This document shows, in pieces, positions 35,900-46,881 of a stretch of DNA of 64,000 nt. The DNA is from Lagopus muta (Eukaryota; Chordata; Aves; Galliformes; Phasianidae): positions 86,212,788 through 86,276,787 of the forward strand of contig NC_064435.1 of assembly GCF_023343835.1 (NCBI RefSeq), written 5' to 3'. The notes beneath the pieces were generated by a model, which saw only the letters and a program-made list of their open reading frames with translations, was not told the origin of the DNA and did no database searches. Positions within the stretch are counted from its first letter, which is position 1, and each line of letters opens with the position of its first letter. The position numbers were made by a program, and so were the translations under genes.

Positions 35900-36191
35900 T
35901 CAGTGAATTTACTGACTACTAACGAAGCGGACAGAGAAGTGTCTTTCACTGAAGTGCATTAAAATATATATATATATATGTCAGTGAAAATGATTGGCTA
36001 TTTTTGGAGAATTTTTCCCCACCAGATTTGAGCATCATCTTGAGTTTGTTTGTTTGCGGTTTTAATATGACTGTATGTTGTTGTTGGCTTTTTTTTTTTT
36101 TCCTTTTTTTTCTTTTTGCAGCAGTGAACTTAATAAAGATGGATATCAGCAACAAACTGTCAAGTCCTGAGCTGGAGAGATTTTTCACTGA
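35900..36191. other. Cluster of four TCAGTGAA / TTCACTGA 8-mers
   Basis: TCAGTGAA is at 35900-35907 and 35981-35988, and its complement TTCACTGA is at 35945-35952 and 36184-36191. The middle pair forms a perfect 9-bp inverted repeat (35944-35952 with 35981-35989) around an AT microsatellite. The last lies in TTTCACTGAGTGAAA (36183-36197). Another inverted repeat, GTCAGT-GAATTT-ACTGAC, is at 35899-35916. TTTCAC/GTGAAA resembles IRF, PRDM1 or T-box half-sites. Confidence 0.5.
35964..35979. repeat. (AT)8 microsatellite in a hairpin loop
   Basis: An AT repeat sits between the two arms of the 35944-35989 inverted repeat. Confidence 0.92.
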
Positions 36192-36368
36192 GTGAAATAG
36201 ACCAGGGAAAATAAATAATCCAAGAAGCGGTAGAGCTTGTAAATATTGACATCTACAAGCAAGGAAACAGAAGTTGGGTAAAAATAAAAAATGGGTTGAG
36301 GATTGCTATTTTTCAGGTTATTGCTTGAAAAAAATCTACATTTACTTGCCGTCCTGCTTGGGAAAGAG
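36122..36368 (+). other. Candidate exon behind a strong splice acceptor
   Basis: The acceptor has a branch-like TGAC (A at 36070), a 30-base T/C tract (36088-36118) with no AG inside, and CAG ending at 36121. From it the frame continues through an ATG at 36139 to a TGA at 36193-36195, giving MDISNKLSSPELERFFTE. A donor-like GAG|GTAATA is at 36369. The short frame means a last coding exon or a non-coding exon at best, and long T tracts arise easily by slippage. Confidence 0.17.
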
Positions 36369-39300
36369 GTAATATTTTTTAGTTAAAATAGAAGGTTTTA
36401 AATGTTTGCAGGCTGTTTCCCCAAACCATGTGTATGAGAATAAGACTTTCTTCCCAGCTTTTGAGACCACAGACAGAAATAATGTCCAGAGGAATATCTG
36501 TGGAAGAGAAGACTACCCTGATACTTTGTCACTGCATTGCTTGGCCTTGGCTCACAGACGGATGAGGGACTGAGGGATGTGGGGCTGTGCTGATCACACT
36601 AGCTATTGGCTCTTCTTCTGTACAGATGACAGTCTTATCCCCCTGGGACCTGCCACCATCATGCATGGTTGCCACACATCATCGATCTAGCTAAAAACAT
36701 CTTTAAGACAATTCCTGCTTTGTGCTGTTCTCCTCCACCTTCTTAGGAGCTCTGCAAAGTGTGCCTGGACTAGCACCTGTAATTCACCCATCAGTATCAG
36801 TTGGTTACTCGAGTCCTCCTTTCCTCAGGTCAGACTGTCATCTTCATGACCAGTTTGTGTACAGCCCTGCCAGTACACTCTTTGGAAATCCTTAATTGCA
36901 TTTGTATATTGCTATCATACTCAGAAAGCTGGAAATGTAACCTGAAAGAAGATTATTTTTTTTTTTTCTGCAGTCTTTTAGAGATGGGACATCTTTATGT
37001 CTGTCGTGACATAAAAGAGCACCAGTTGGTATAAATGACAATTGTGCAGTAGCCAGTAGTGGGTCAGCCACTCGTTACACCTTAGTGGTCAAGATGCTAT
37101 AATTAGGAAGTGGAAGGGAGGTTATTGGGGATGATGTTCTTACAAGACAGACATAAAATTCTAAACAAAAAAAAAATGTTCCCAGATACTCAGTGAAATT
37201 AATGGAAGGGAAAGAAGAGTGGCCTTTAATTATTTCAGACCCAGACAGTTAAGGCAGATGTACATCATCAGTCTTCGAAGAATGTCCTGGGGACATAGCC
37301 AAGACAGTATTTTTTTTTCTCCTATCATTGCTGATTTAATATCTGCACAAGTGCACATGCAAGAGGATGATATGAAACTTGTGCTTTTCAGTTCAAGTCC
37401 CTGTGAATGACTCCCCCTTGGAGACTGTTAAAAATGTAATGGGGTTATTGTAGCACATGGGAATCAGTACTTGAATGCATGCACCAGAAAAGCAAAAGTG
37501 GGATGACCTTGTCTGCATTAAGTCGGGGGCTGAGCTGAGCATCTAGTGGAAATAAAAAGAAAAACTAATTCCAAGCAGGTCCCAGTGAGCATGCTTTTAT
37601 CCAAAAAGCAATCGGAGAGAGGAATACGACCTACCAGATGGAATTGCTGAGGCAGAGGTGAAACTTAGAAACAACAATAACGGAACACGATCAAGTATAA
37701 TTTTGACAGAATGAAGATATTAGAAAGAAAATGCCCCAGCGGGACAGTTTGGCTCATCCTGATCCCAATATTTCATCTGCTCTCGGAAGACCCCAGGAGA
37801 AAACTGTGTCACAGCACCATAAGATGTCGAGGCTGAGCTGGTCTGATCACTGCAGTGCTTGCTCCTGTGTGTGCCAGTAGTAGAGGGAGGTGCTGCTGTG
37901 CCTCTCAGCTCTGTAACTGCACCAAGCCCCTGGAAAGGGGGACAGGAAGTGCTGGAATCTGCGTCCTACAGCAGTTTTCTGTCACGTTATCCACCAGCAT
38001 CACGGGTCCCGATGGGAAACTCAGTGGGATCTGCTCTGAGGATGGTGGCAGCAGTGGGAAGTGGAAGGTAAATGCTGTGGCAATGTGCCAGGCTCTGTAG
38101 CGTCTGCAATAGCGTGGCTGTCTGCTTGGACTTGGCTAGATACCAAGTCAAGGTTTTATGGTGTGAGTTCATCTGCTGGCTTTTCCCTTTTATGTGATGT
38201 AATGCTCTCTGTGAGTGTGATATTTATTACGCCTAGTTTTCAGCGGGCACGTGGGGTTGTACCTAGCCCCACGTATCTAGCCCCAGAAAATGTCTCAGTT
38301 TTATTTGGATCCTTTTGGATGACCTGTGACATAATCCGAGGAGGGTCAGTGCTGCAGCTCCCTCCTCCATATCCAGGTGCACCCTGCAGCCTTCTCCCCA
38401 CTACCAACGGTTTGTCAAACCACCTCTCCTTTATCTCTTCTCACAAGCTTCACAACAAATCCCAGAATGATTTACGCCCTGATAACTTCTGCTTTTAAAT
38501 GTTGGGCTAAGAAAAGCAGCCTTTGCAAAAGCAACTTTTGCAGAGGTTTGGGAAAACCCACCCATTATCATGCTCAGCACACAAAAGCACCATCTCAGCG
38601 GAGGTGCTGAGTTGCTTCCCCAGTGGTCCTCATGTGCTGTGTGAAGGGCAGTAGTAGCAGTGGGACAGAAAAGCCACATTGACTCTGGGCTGGTGGAACT
38701 CAGCTGGCAGGGGAGTATGGGGCATCACCCACTGCTGTTGCACCTTGACCTTGACCCTCCTGCTCAGCACCTGAAGGAGCTGGTCGCAGTGCCGAGAGCA
38801 CCAGACATGCTCTAGCTCCTGTCCTCTCATTGCTTCCTAGTCATGATGTCTCCCCAGACCTCCCTAAAGGCACTGCAGCTGCAGCAGGCAGGCATGCCAC
38901 AGCCTGCCCACATACTGCAGGGCTGCAGCCTGCTGTGCTGCAGGTGTCAAGGCTGGCAGCACACACCTGCCTGGCCAAACACTGCTGGGATTTCAGCCTG
39001 ATGGCCATCAGCCTTGGAAGTTCAGATGCAGCTGCGGGTATAGGTGGTATTCCTGTGTTTGAGCACCTTTAAAGCAGTTCCTACTTCAAAGAACTCCCAG
39101 GATAATTTTAAGACCAGAAGGGTGAGGTAGTCATAGTCAGAAAGGGAAACAGTAGGAATATGTTTTCAAGATCTAACAGATTTTAATTTTATTTTTATGC
39201 TCCAACAAGAAGAGAGAAGGTTTTCCTCCGATCACATCTGAAACCATTGTGCCTCCTGAACAAAAGAAAGTAAGCCCTGCAAAGGCTAAGACTGTGTTTC

Positions 39301-42300
39301 CTAAGGGGGAGAAATCATGAACAAACAAAAGTCAGGTGTTGAAATGAGAGCTGAATCTTCACCCTAACTGAAACATTTACAAGTAATACAGTGAACACAG
39401 AGCAAGGAACAATTCAGATGCAGGTAAAGATGCTTTGTAATTACTTTTTTTGTGTGGTGTATTTGATTTCTCAGAGCATTTTTTTTCTCCCAGAGGACAC
39501 GGTTGTACTTGCCTAAACTCCTAAGCAAACAAGTTAGACCTGAGCAAAATGTTCAAGGCGAAATATGAAATTAGTTGAAACTTGCTTGGTTTCAGGTTTC
39601 TTTACAATCTCTAAGCTCAGCCCCAGTTCACTGAGAGGTTTGCTAAGGACCGTGAACTTTTAGAGTGAACATGGACTGATTTATAGGTCTGCATGAAAAT
39701 CCATGTGAAATTTGCCTTTCACATGACCACATTGCAAAAATATCTCTCTCCCCCAGCCCCTTCCTGTGTAGTGGGCAAACACTGATATCTTTTATCTCCT
39801 GCTCCTGCATCAAGGCCACCCTGTGCAAGCTGCATTTTGCTTAATTCCTTATAAATCACCAGTGATGCTAGCATCAAAATCTTGGCAACCCAGGGATTAG
39901 TACTTGCTAGTTTGTTGATGGTACCACAAGCTAGGAAGTTTTTTGATAGTCTGTGGCCACCAAGTCCTATTCTGGAGCCAGGGCAATCCATACCCTTTAA
40001 TGTAGAGGGCAGCTACTCCCTCCTCTGTTTGCAAGCTGTTCCCTATAGTAACCTTTGCAAACACAGCCACATCTCAAGCTGGAGAAGCAGCTGCCTGGTG
40101 GCTTGTCTCTGAAGATTTCATGGTAGTCTGCAATGACAGCTCCAGGGTCTCTGCTTGCTCAATTTCAGAGAGGAATTAGGTGGCTGATGGAAATTTCCCA
40201 TCTGGCCCATGATACGAAAGAGGAGACGTCAAGGTGCTGCAAGTGAAGAGATAGCAGACTGTCGTGTGTTCAACATCTATTAAAAGGCATTTGTCATCAG
40301 AAATTCATTGGAAAAATAGCCATATCATAGGAAAAGGAAAAATTCACCTTCGATGCCCATCTGAATTCCCCTTGTCATAGAGGAAAATACCAGAGAAAGG
40401 AAAGGTTGAGGTTTTTTTAATCACTACATGCCTCATTTCAAAACTAAGTTAAAAACTAATTCCCCAATTTGGAAATAATTTTGCACTTTGCATTCCAAGT
40501 TCATTTACAGTAAAGTAAATGTGTCCAGCTGTAAAACTTGAGGCAAAATACTTGGAAATCACACAAGCATTTTGGTTGAGCAGCTCTGACTTCTCTTTTT
40601 TCCTCTTCCCCATCCTCAAACTTTCACTTGTTGATTTTCTTTTCATTGTTTTATAAGGTGGGACAAGTGTTAAATATGACAGCAATTCTAGTGGGGCTAA
40701 TGATACAGTTGTCACTCAGCTGTGGTATATGGCTATTCCTGCAGCTCAGATGTTAGCCACTGTAGACTTGTTTGGCCTGTTTCCCCCTGTGGTTTGTCCA
40801 TGCAGATGATGTGTGTTAACCTGGGAATGGAGAAACCAGAGCTGACTGTGGGCCTCTCCTGCATTTCTGAAGAGCACAGATGTGCAGAGATTATAGGCCA
40901 GCTCCCAGGTCATTTCCCTTATTGAGGATCTTTCATTAAAGTGGCCTTACTCTTGACAAATATATCATTTCTTCTTCTTCAGAGTTACTTATATTACTCT
41001 ACTGTTTATCACTTTGTGGTTTGATTTTATATTATCCCTGTACCGTAATGACTCATCAGGCTGTGAACATGTATAATGAAACCTGAACTGCATTTTGCTG
41101 GAAGTGGCAGAGCTGTACACAGAGCTCAGCTTGTGAAATTTCTTGCAGCTCTTCCAATCCTGAGTGCTTCATAAAGGTATGAGTCAATAATTCAAACCAA
41201 CATCTTACCTGCTCTGAAAATACAATCACTCTGAGGGCAAATCTGGCTTCAGAAATAAAGGCTTGTAAGATTGCAGGACAAAAAAAGAGCAATTTCAGGG
41301 CAGGGTAAGCTGTTGTTTTGCGTGTGTCTACCCAAAATATAGGAGTGTTTTATGTCAGAGGAGTTTTCCCAGTGGGAGTGAATGAGAGACTGTAATGGAT
41401 AATAAATGCTGGGGGTCAGAAGGTTTTCAAACTCTTTTGCAGCATGTGCTGGCTTTGAATGACTCACAGTTCCTCACCTTTTTTGTTCCAGGCAGCGTGT
41501 ATCACCTTCCCACCTCTCCCATAAATGAAGTGTGGTGGCAGCGTTTAAAGTAAGACCCACAGGTTCTGAGCTGGGTGTTCCAGACAGCCGAGGACTCCAG
41601 CTGAAGCCCTGGACGTGACCCAGCTGTATGTAGGTGTCTGATTGTTTGGAATTGGAGTCAAAGGGACTGGAAGGGATGTGGGCTGAGCATGCCATAAATC
41701 ATGCCAGCCTGAAAGGCTTGCTGGCTTGGAGGACCCTTGATCTTTAACACAGAGCTCCTCTCTAGCTGTCACAGCAGTTACTCTCTGTGAGAACATGAGA
41801 AGTGATTTTGAGAACAGCAATCCAAGCAACTCTTACATGCGTTCAGATGTGAGAGCAAGGGGGAGCATCCTCATTTGTAGCATCCTGCAGAGCCTCTAAA
41901 GCATCCAGCAAGGTTCCTAAGGAAGACCTGCATCAGGTTCTGTGCTAGAGTCTAGAGGTGTCTATCCCATGGCATCCGTCCTCCAGGATGGATCCTTATA
42001 TCTCAGCCATGCACAGCTTCATGAGAGTTCAGGAGACCAGGGGATGGTGGAGAGTTATTGTCCAGTATCCTTGTGCAGGCTAAATGGTGGGTGAATGTGA
42101 AGGACCCCAGGCACACCTGTCAGATATACCTACAGAAAACTCCCTTCCTCAGGGGAGAACCACAACATGACAGCTGGCAGGTCCTCAGAAATTGAGATGT
42201 CCACAATAAATATTCAACTAAAATTAAAAAACAGAGAAAGCAAGATAATATTTTACTTCCTCCTGCTCCTGACTGTAAAGTGAGGATAATAAATACTCTC

Positions 42301-42469
42301 TCACTCTACAGAGCAGTATTACATGAAATATATTTTCAAAGCAGTCTCACTCAACGAGGATGAGGATGACTGCCACAGAGAAAAGAAGAAAAGGGCACCC
42401 TCATCAATTGCATCTCCTTTCTGTGAACTCCCTTCACAGCCACTGAAAAAGATCCATCAGTTCACCTGC

Positions 42470-42491
42470 CAGCTACCAAGCAGCTACCAAG
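42470..42491. repeat. 11-bp perfect tandem duplication
   Basis: CAGCTACCAAG occurs twice in a row. Confidence 0.95.
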
Positions 42492-43343
42492 CAGCAGGAA
42501 GAGGTGCTCTTGCTCTCCAGATGCTCTTACCTGACTCTGGCACCTGCCTTGCCTTGTTCTGAGGCCAGACATAGTTTTGGTATGGCAGACCTCTGAGCCC
42601 CATGACATAACAGAAAATTAGATTCTCTCACACTGCTAGATATGATAGATTCTGAGAAGCTTGATGCATCCAGCGTGAGAAAGAGTAACCTGGCCTCCTC
42701 TCATATGGCCTTGACACACGTAAGAGAGAGGGAAGGAGAAGTGCTGAGGTGATAACTTTTGGTTAGCTGGCTATGTCCCTCATCAGCTGGCCCTGTGAGC
42801 CATTTTTGAGCACCGTGACTGCAAATCAACAGCAGGTTCTTACATCAAAACAAGAGTAAGTAACAAAAGAACCCTCAGTGACTTCCTGAGTAGCGCATGC
42901 AACCACAGGTCTCAAAGCATCCTGAAGCAGCAATCCTAATCAGCCTCATTTAAGGAAGGAGTCGATAGAGGCTGGAGCACCAGAGATATCACCTAGAGAT
43001 AGCAGAGGGGCAGAGATGGCAGGCCAAGCTGTGGCAGCTGCCACATGCAGTAGAAGAGCATCTGAGGGTGGGTGGGCAGCCTCTGGAAGGTGGACAACCA
43101 ACCCAAGATGCTACCCTCCAAACCTGCTGCTGCCACTGCTCGTTTTCACAGCCCTTTCCACAACCCGTGACAGTATAAACAAGCTGTCATCTGCTTTTCA
43201 ATGAAAAAATACATTTCCTTGGCTGGGTTTCATCTTGCACTGTTGCCGTTTTCTGTTGCGGAAGCTGTGGCAGCTATAAATAACTTCACCGCCAGCTCCT
43301 CTCCTCCACCAGGCCTAGTATTCGCTTGGGGAGCTGCCAGTGC

Positions 43344-43359
43344 GGGGGGGAGGGGGGGG
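43344..43359 (+). other. Potential G-quadruplex (plus strand)
   Basis: G7-A-G8 can supply four runs of three G with one-base loops, and GGGG lies just upstream at 43328-43331. It is in a GC-rich patch with few CpGs. Confidence 0.55.
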
Positions 43360-44663
43360 CTAGCTCACCAGATTAGGATCAAGGATGCCTGTTTTGAAGC
43401 AGGGAGTCTCCCAGCAGAGGTGGCAAGTGGCTGCCACCAGGCGCTTGCAACCTGTGGGCCTGAGCTCCCTGCTGCTCCTGTCAGCAGCCGCCAGCCTGGC
43501 TGTGTGAAACCACATGCAGCACCTGCAGGGTGGGGATGAGGGCAGCCATTACCCACTCATAGTCAGCCCAAAGCTGGGCGGAATTAGCACAGTCGTTGGC
43601 CTGTATCTTCCTGCCCCTATTCTCCATGTCTCTTCAGTGACCCTTGAAGCCATTGCTCCAGTCACAAGACTGGAAGGATCCTTCCTCAGGAAGGATGCAA
43701 TTAGTAGAAGCTGTGTGGAGATGGGCGTACAAGGGAGGAGAGGGCCTTATGTGTTTGCCCTGTCTGATTGCTGAGATCTGAAAATTCAACCTGTCAGTGA
43801 GATCCACTCTTCCTGGGACTTTTCTGGTTACTCCTGGATTGCCACATCAGACTGGCTCTGAAGAGAGGCTCAGATAAGCCTTTGGTGTTGCACTGGGGCA
43901 GATGAGATGAGGGGAGGCAGCTCCCACTTTTGGGTGAGTTGGTAAAGATCTGTGTTTCCCCACACTTTCTCCATTCTCCCTGAATCTCTGCAGCCACTGA
44001 GAAGCCCAGCAGCCACTCCAACAGGAGTGGAGGCTGCTTCACTGACCTTGCTCAGCTTGCTCAGCTTCTGATGCCACTCAACCTTGAGACACACCATGTA
44101 GGTTTCGTAAGCTCCCTGGCTCCTGAAATTGTTGTGGTGTTATCCAGAACTGTTGTTTGCTCCATCTGCTCTGCTTACTTTGTAGTCCTGCTTGGGCCTG
44201 ATTTGCAGTGGCAGCTGCATCCTTCCCACCAGCCCTGGAACACCTTTTGATGGTGAATGTGTGCAGGGGCCATGGGGGAACTTGTCCCCATGTGGAACAG
44301 TGTGGGTTACACTCACTTCAGTGCTCACACCATTCAATCTGATGCCCTAGATGGTGGTATGGGTGAACATAAGAAAAGAGGGCTCATTTCTGCTGCAGCT
44401 TGGTGACTCATCTTAGTTCCTAAAAGCAGGGAAGTAAGTTTCCATACAACAAGGATAGTTTTAACTTAATGTTCAAGGTCTCCAGCTGTGGTTTTCCATT
44501 TATAGCTGGCTGCTGCTGAGCAAGGTCGGTCCCCCTCCCTCTCTTCTGTCCTCAGCCTTACAAAGTCCTGCCCCAACCTTCTCTGGAGTGTGTCTGACAC
44601 CCATAGCAAACTGACGTAGGGAAGATCACCAGGGAAAAATATTCCCTTCCTCTTTATTTTCAG

Positions 44664-45113
44664 TAGGCCTAGGATGAGGAGCAGGTTGAAGGGGTGCAGG
44701 CAGATTTCGGCTGCCATAGCTGTAACATTCACGGTGCTATTGCTGTCTGCTCCCCACGTGCTGCACGTGATGTAGGCAAAGGGGGCAGAAGGCACAGATG
44801 CAGCTCCCCGTTCACAGAGGGCTCATCAGGACAGAAGCAGGCCTGCAGATTTATTCCTGTGTCCTTTTGTTTTTATGATGCTTTACTTTCCCAGCCAGAC
44901 AGGATGAGAAACAAATACCATCAAAATACTACAAGAGAGGCTATTCTTGAAGTGTTTATAGTCCAGCCTCACTGGAAAATGTTTGGCCATCCCCCAGGAA
45001 AGCCTATTCTCACTGTGTTGTCAAGCCCATTTCTGAACTTCTGGGCACTTACCCAAACAGAATCTGGACTTTTGAAGTTTTCTTATCTCTGTTTACGAGA
45101 GTCTCCTGTTTGG
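44664..45113 (+). other. Candidate exon, pairs with 45664-45760
   Basis: The acceptor CCTTCCTCTTTATTTTCAG ends at 44663. The donor TGG|GTGAGT is at 45114. In one frame the stretch is open from 44673 to the donor, with an in-frame ATG at 44904 (A at -3) giving about 70 codons that end SPVW. In-frame stops at 44664 and 44670 would have to be 5' UTR. I recognise no domain. The frame phase at the donor matches the next candidate exon. Confidence 0.18.
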
Positions 45114-45663
45114 GTGAGTCACAGAGGGCAGCTGAGGGCAGGAGTGCAATGAAGAGCCAGAGGAACCCTGATGGGCTTTGCTGGTGCTTTAGGTGATAGC
45201 AGTGTACCTCCAGTTGTTCCCACCAGCAGCTTTCCTTGCCTGGGTTAATGGTCAGTCTGGTTGTACGTATCCTGGAGATCTCCTGATTGCAAAAGGCTTT
45301 TATGAAGCTCATGGATTCCTTAGGCATTTTTAATTTAGGAATTTGAAGGTTAAACTAACAAGTGGGAGGATGTTTAAATCAAGAATGGAGGAGTGGGTGT
45401 AGCTGAAGCTTCAGACAAGCACTCTCCTGCAAACGTGAAGGGGTTAAGGTCAGAGCTGTCAGCTTTTACACACCTCTGCAAAATAGTGGTTGGCCTGTTC
45501 CACTCAGTCTGGTAAAGAAAAGCAGCTGCTGTCTCCACTTTTCTCTACCCTGTGTTTTCCAGACAGCCAACTGTTACTTATTAATCAGGAGGAGATGCTG
45601 TGTCATTAGTGCAGAAGAATATCAAGTGCTTGCTAAATTTTCTAAGTTTTCTTTTTATTTCAG

Positions 45664-45760
45664 GGTGTTTCCTGTGATGCTTCTTGGGATCTATTTGCTT
45701 TCAGACACAGTGTCAGAGCTGTATCAGTTTTGAATGAATATAAACCAAGCCAAAATCTGG
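45664..45760 (+). other. Candidate exon behind a very strong acceptor
   Basis: The acceptor AGTTTTCTTTTTATTTCAG ends at 45663 and is among the best-looking in the window. The donor CTGG|GTGAGA follows at 45761. The 97 bases are open for 32 codons in the frame that starts at the first base, encoding GVSCDASWDLFAFRHSVRAV and then SVLNEYKPSQNL. A second frame is open until close to the end, which weakens the coding argument. I do not recognise the peptide. Confidence 0.2.
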
Positions 45761-45879
45761 GTGAGAAATGAGCTGTATGTTTTAAAGAATGCCTGTGAAT
45801 TTGCAGTCTGCAAAAGCACTTGTACACTTGAAGACAGTAGTAATCTCCCCTAAATGCTTGTTTTGTATGTTTAAGGAGA

Positions 45880-46620
45880 AATCAAACCAATCAGAATAAG
45901 ATTAAATAAAACATACACTACTACTGATAAAATTCTGATATATTAAGAAGTTATTTAATTGCATGGCACCCTCCAATATCCTCAGTTGCTGCTCTCAATT
46001 ACTGACATTATTAGTCTAACATTATTCTGTTCAAAATGTAGTAAAACAGTTCCATTAGTGAAGAAGCAACCTAATCACTAAGGAAAGAAGCTTGAGAATG
46101 TGCCGACTGACCCTGAGTGATCAGGAGAACACAGGATTTTGTTTTATTAATTGGCTATTAGCACAGGCTTCAACATCTTATAAGTAGCAAATGATGTCTG
46201 TGCTGTGTTTGTTCAAACTCACTACTGTTTGATGTGACCAAGCAACAGTAATAAAACCTTCGGTTTCTAGATAAACATTTTTTCTTCTGCAAGGAAAACA
46301 TTTTATTTAACGTGTGCCATGAACAAAATTCACTGTGTTACTCCCAGTAAAGCACATCTGTTTAAGTAAATAATTAAACATAATTCCTCAGATTAAGTAG
46401 GAAGCAGCTATATTCCCATTTGGAGCAGCTTGTTTTTTCAAGGTGATTTTGTTACAGTTTCACAGTGTTGTGTAAACAAATCGCTTAATCAGGAACAATA
46501 GCAGAGAATCTCAACTTTCCTTTTTCCGCTATCAGTGGAAATAAATAACATATGTAATAATGATACCATGGTTGTGAAACAATACCGTGCAAAGATAACG
46601 CCGTGATTATTTTCAGTTTT
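45880..46620. promoter_or_regulatory. Candidate conserved non-coding block
   Basis: About 740 bases of AT-rich, repeat-free DNA with no useful open frame. Motifs include TTTATTAATTGGCTATTAGC, GTAAATAATTAAACATAATT, TGTAAACAAATCGCTTAATC (FOX plus homeodomain type), AGGAACAATAGC (SOX type) and GCAAAGATAACGCCGTGATT with two CpGs. This density and the absence of repeats resemble deeply conserved enhancers. No comparison was possible. Confidence 0.33.
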
Positions 46621-46854
46621 AGAAATCTGGCATGAGTCACAAAGCACAAATGCCAGGCTGCAATTTCTCAAAGACTGAAGTGAGGTAAGCAGTCCATCTG
46701 AACTCAGAACAGCAATAGATAGGCATTGCGGGCTTGCTTCTCTGAAATCCATGGCAGAATTGAGAAATCACAACTGACATTGCACTCTGCTCCAGCTTCT
46801 TTGGTTTTCCCTCTCTTAACCTAAGCAGCACTGGTTAGCTATTGCCATGCGTGA

Positions 46855-46881
46855 GCGTGCGTGCGTGCACGCACACACGTA
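46855..46881. other. 27-bp alternating purine-pyrimidine tract (Z-DNA type)
   Basis: G and A alternate perfectly with C and T from 46855 to 46881, mostly GC and GT/AC steps. The centre is a 14-bp palindrome, GTGCGTGCACGCAC (46861-46874). Alternating GC/GT tracts are the classic Z-DNA formers. It also carries several CpGs. Confidence 0.6.

Larger units (their letters stand above)
36369..44663. other. Long unique stretch, no gene recognised
   Basis: Sub-regions at 37850-39080 and 43000-43560 are GC-richer with overlapping frames on both strands, but CpG density is low and no domain is recognisable. The rest is ordinary AT-rich DNA. Small items: duplication 42470-42491, G tract 43344-43359. Confidence 0.45.

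Noticed and set aside
43201..43539. Plus-strand frame beginning MKKYISLAGFHLALLPF, signal-peptide-like
   Set aside because: It runs through a G7-A-G8 tract, has no domain, and the minus strand is also open across much of it.
43000..43560. CpG island
   Set aside because: GC-rich locally, but CpG dinucleotides are few and the richness comes from G runs and CTG/CAG-type sequence.
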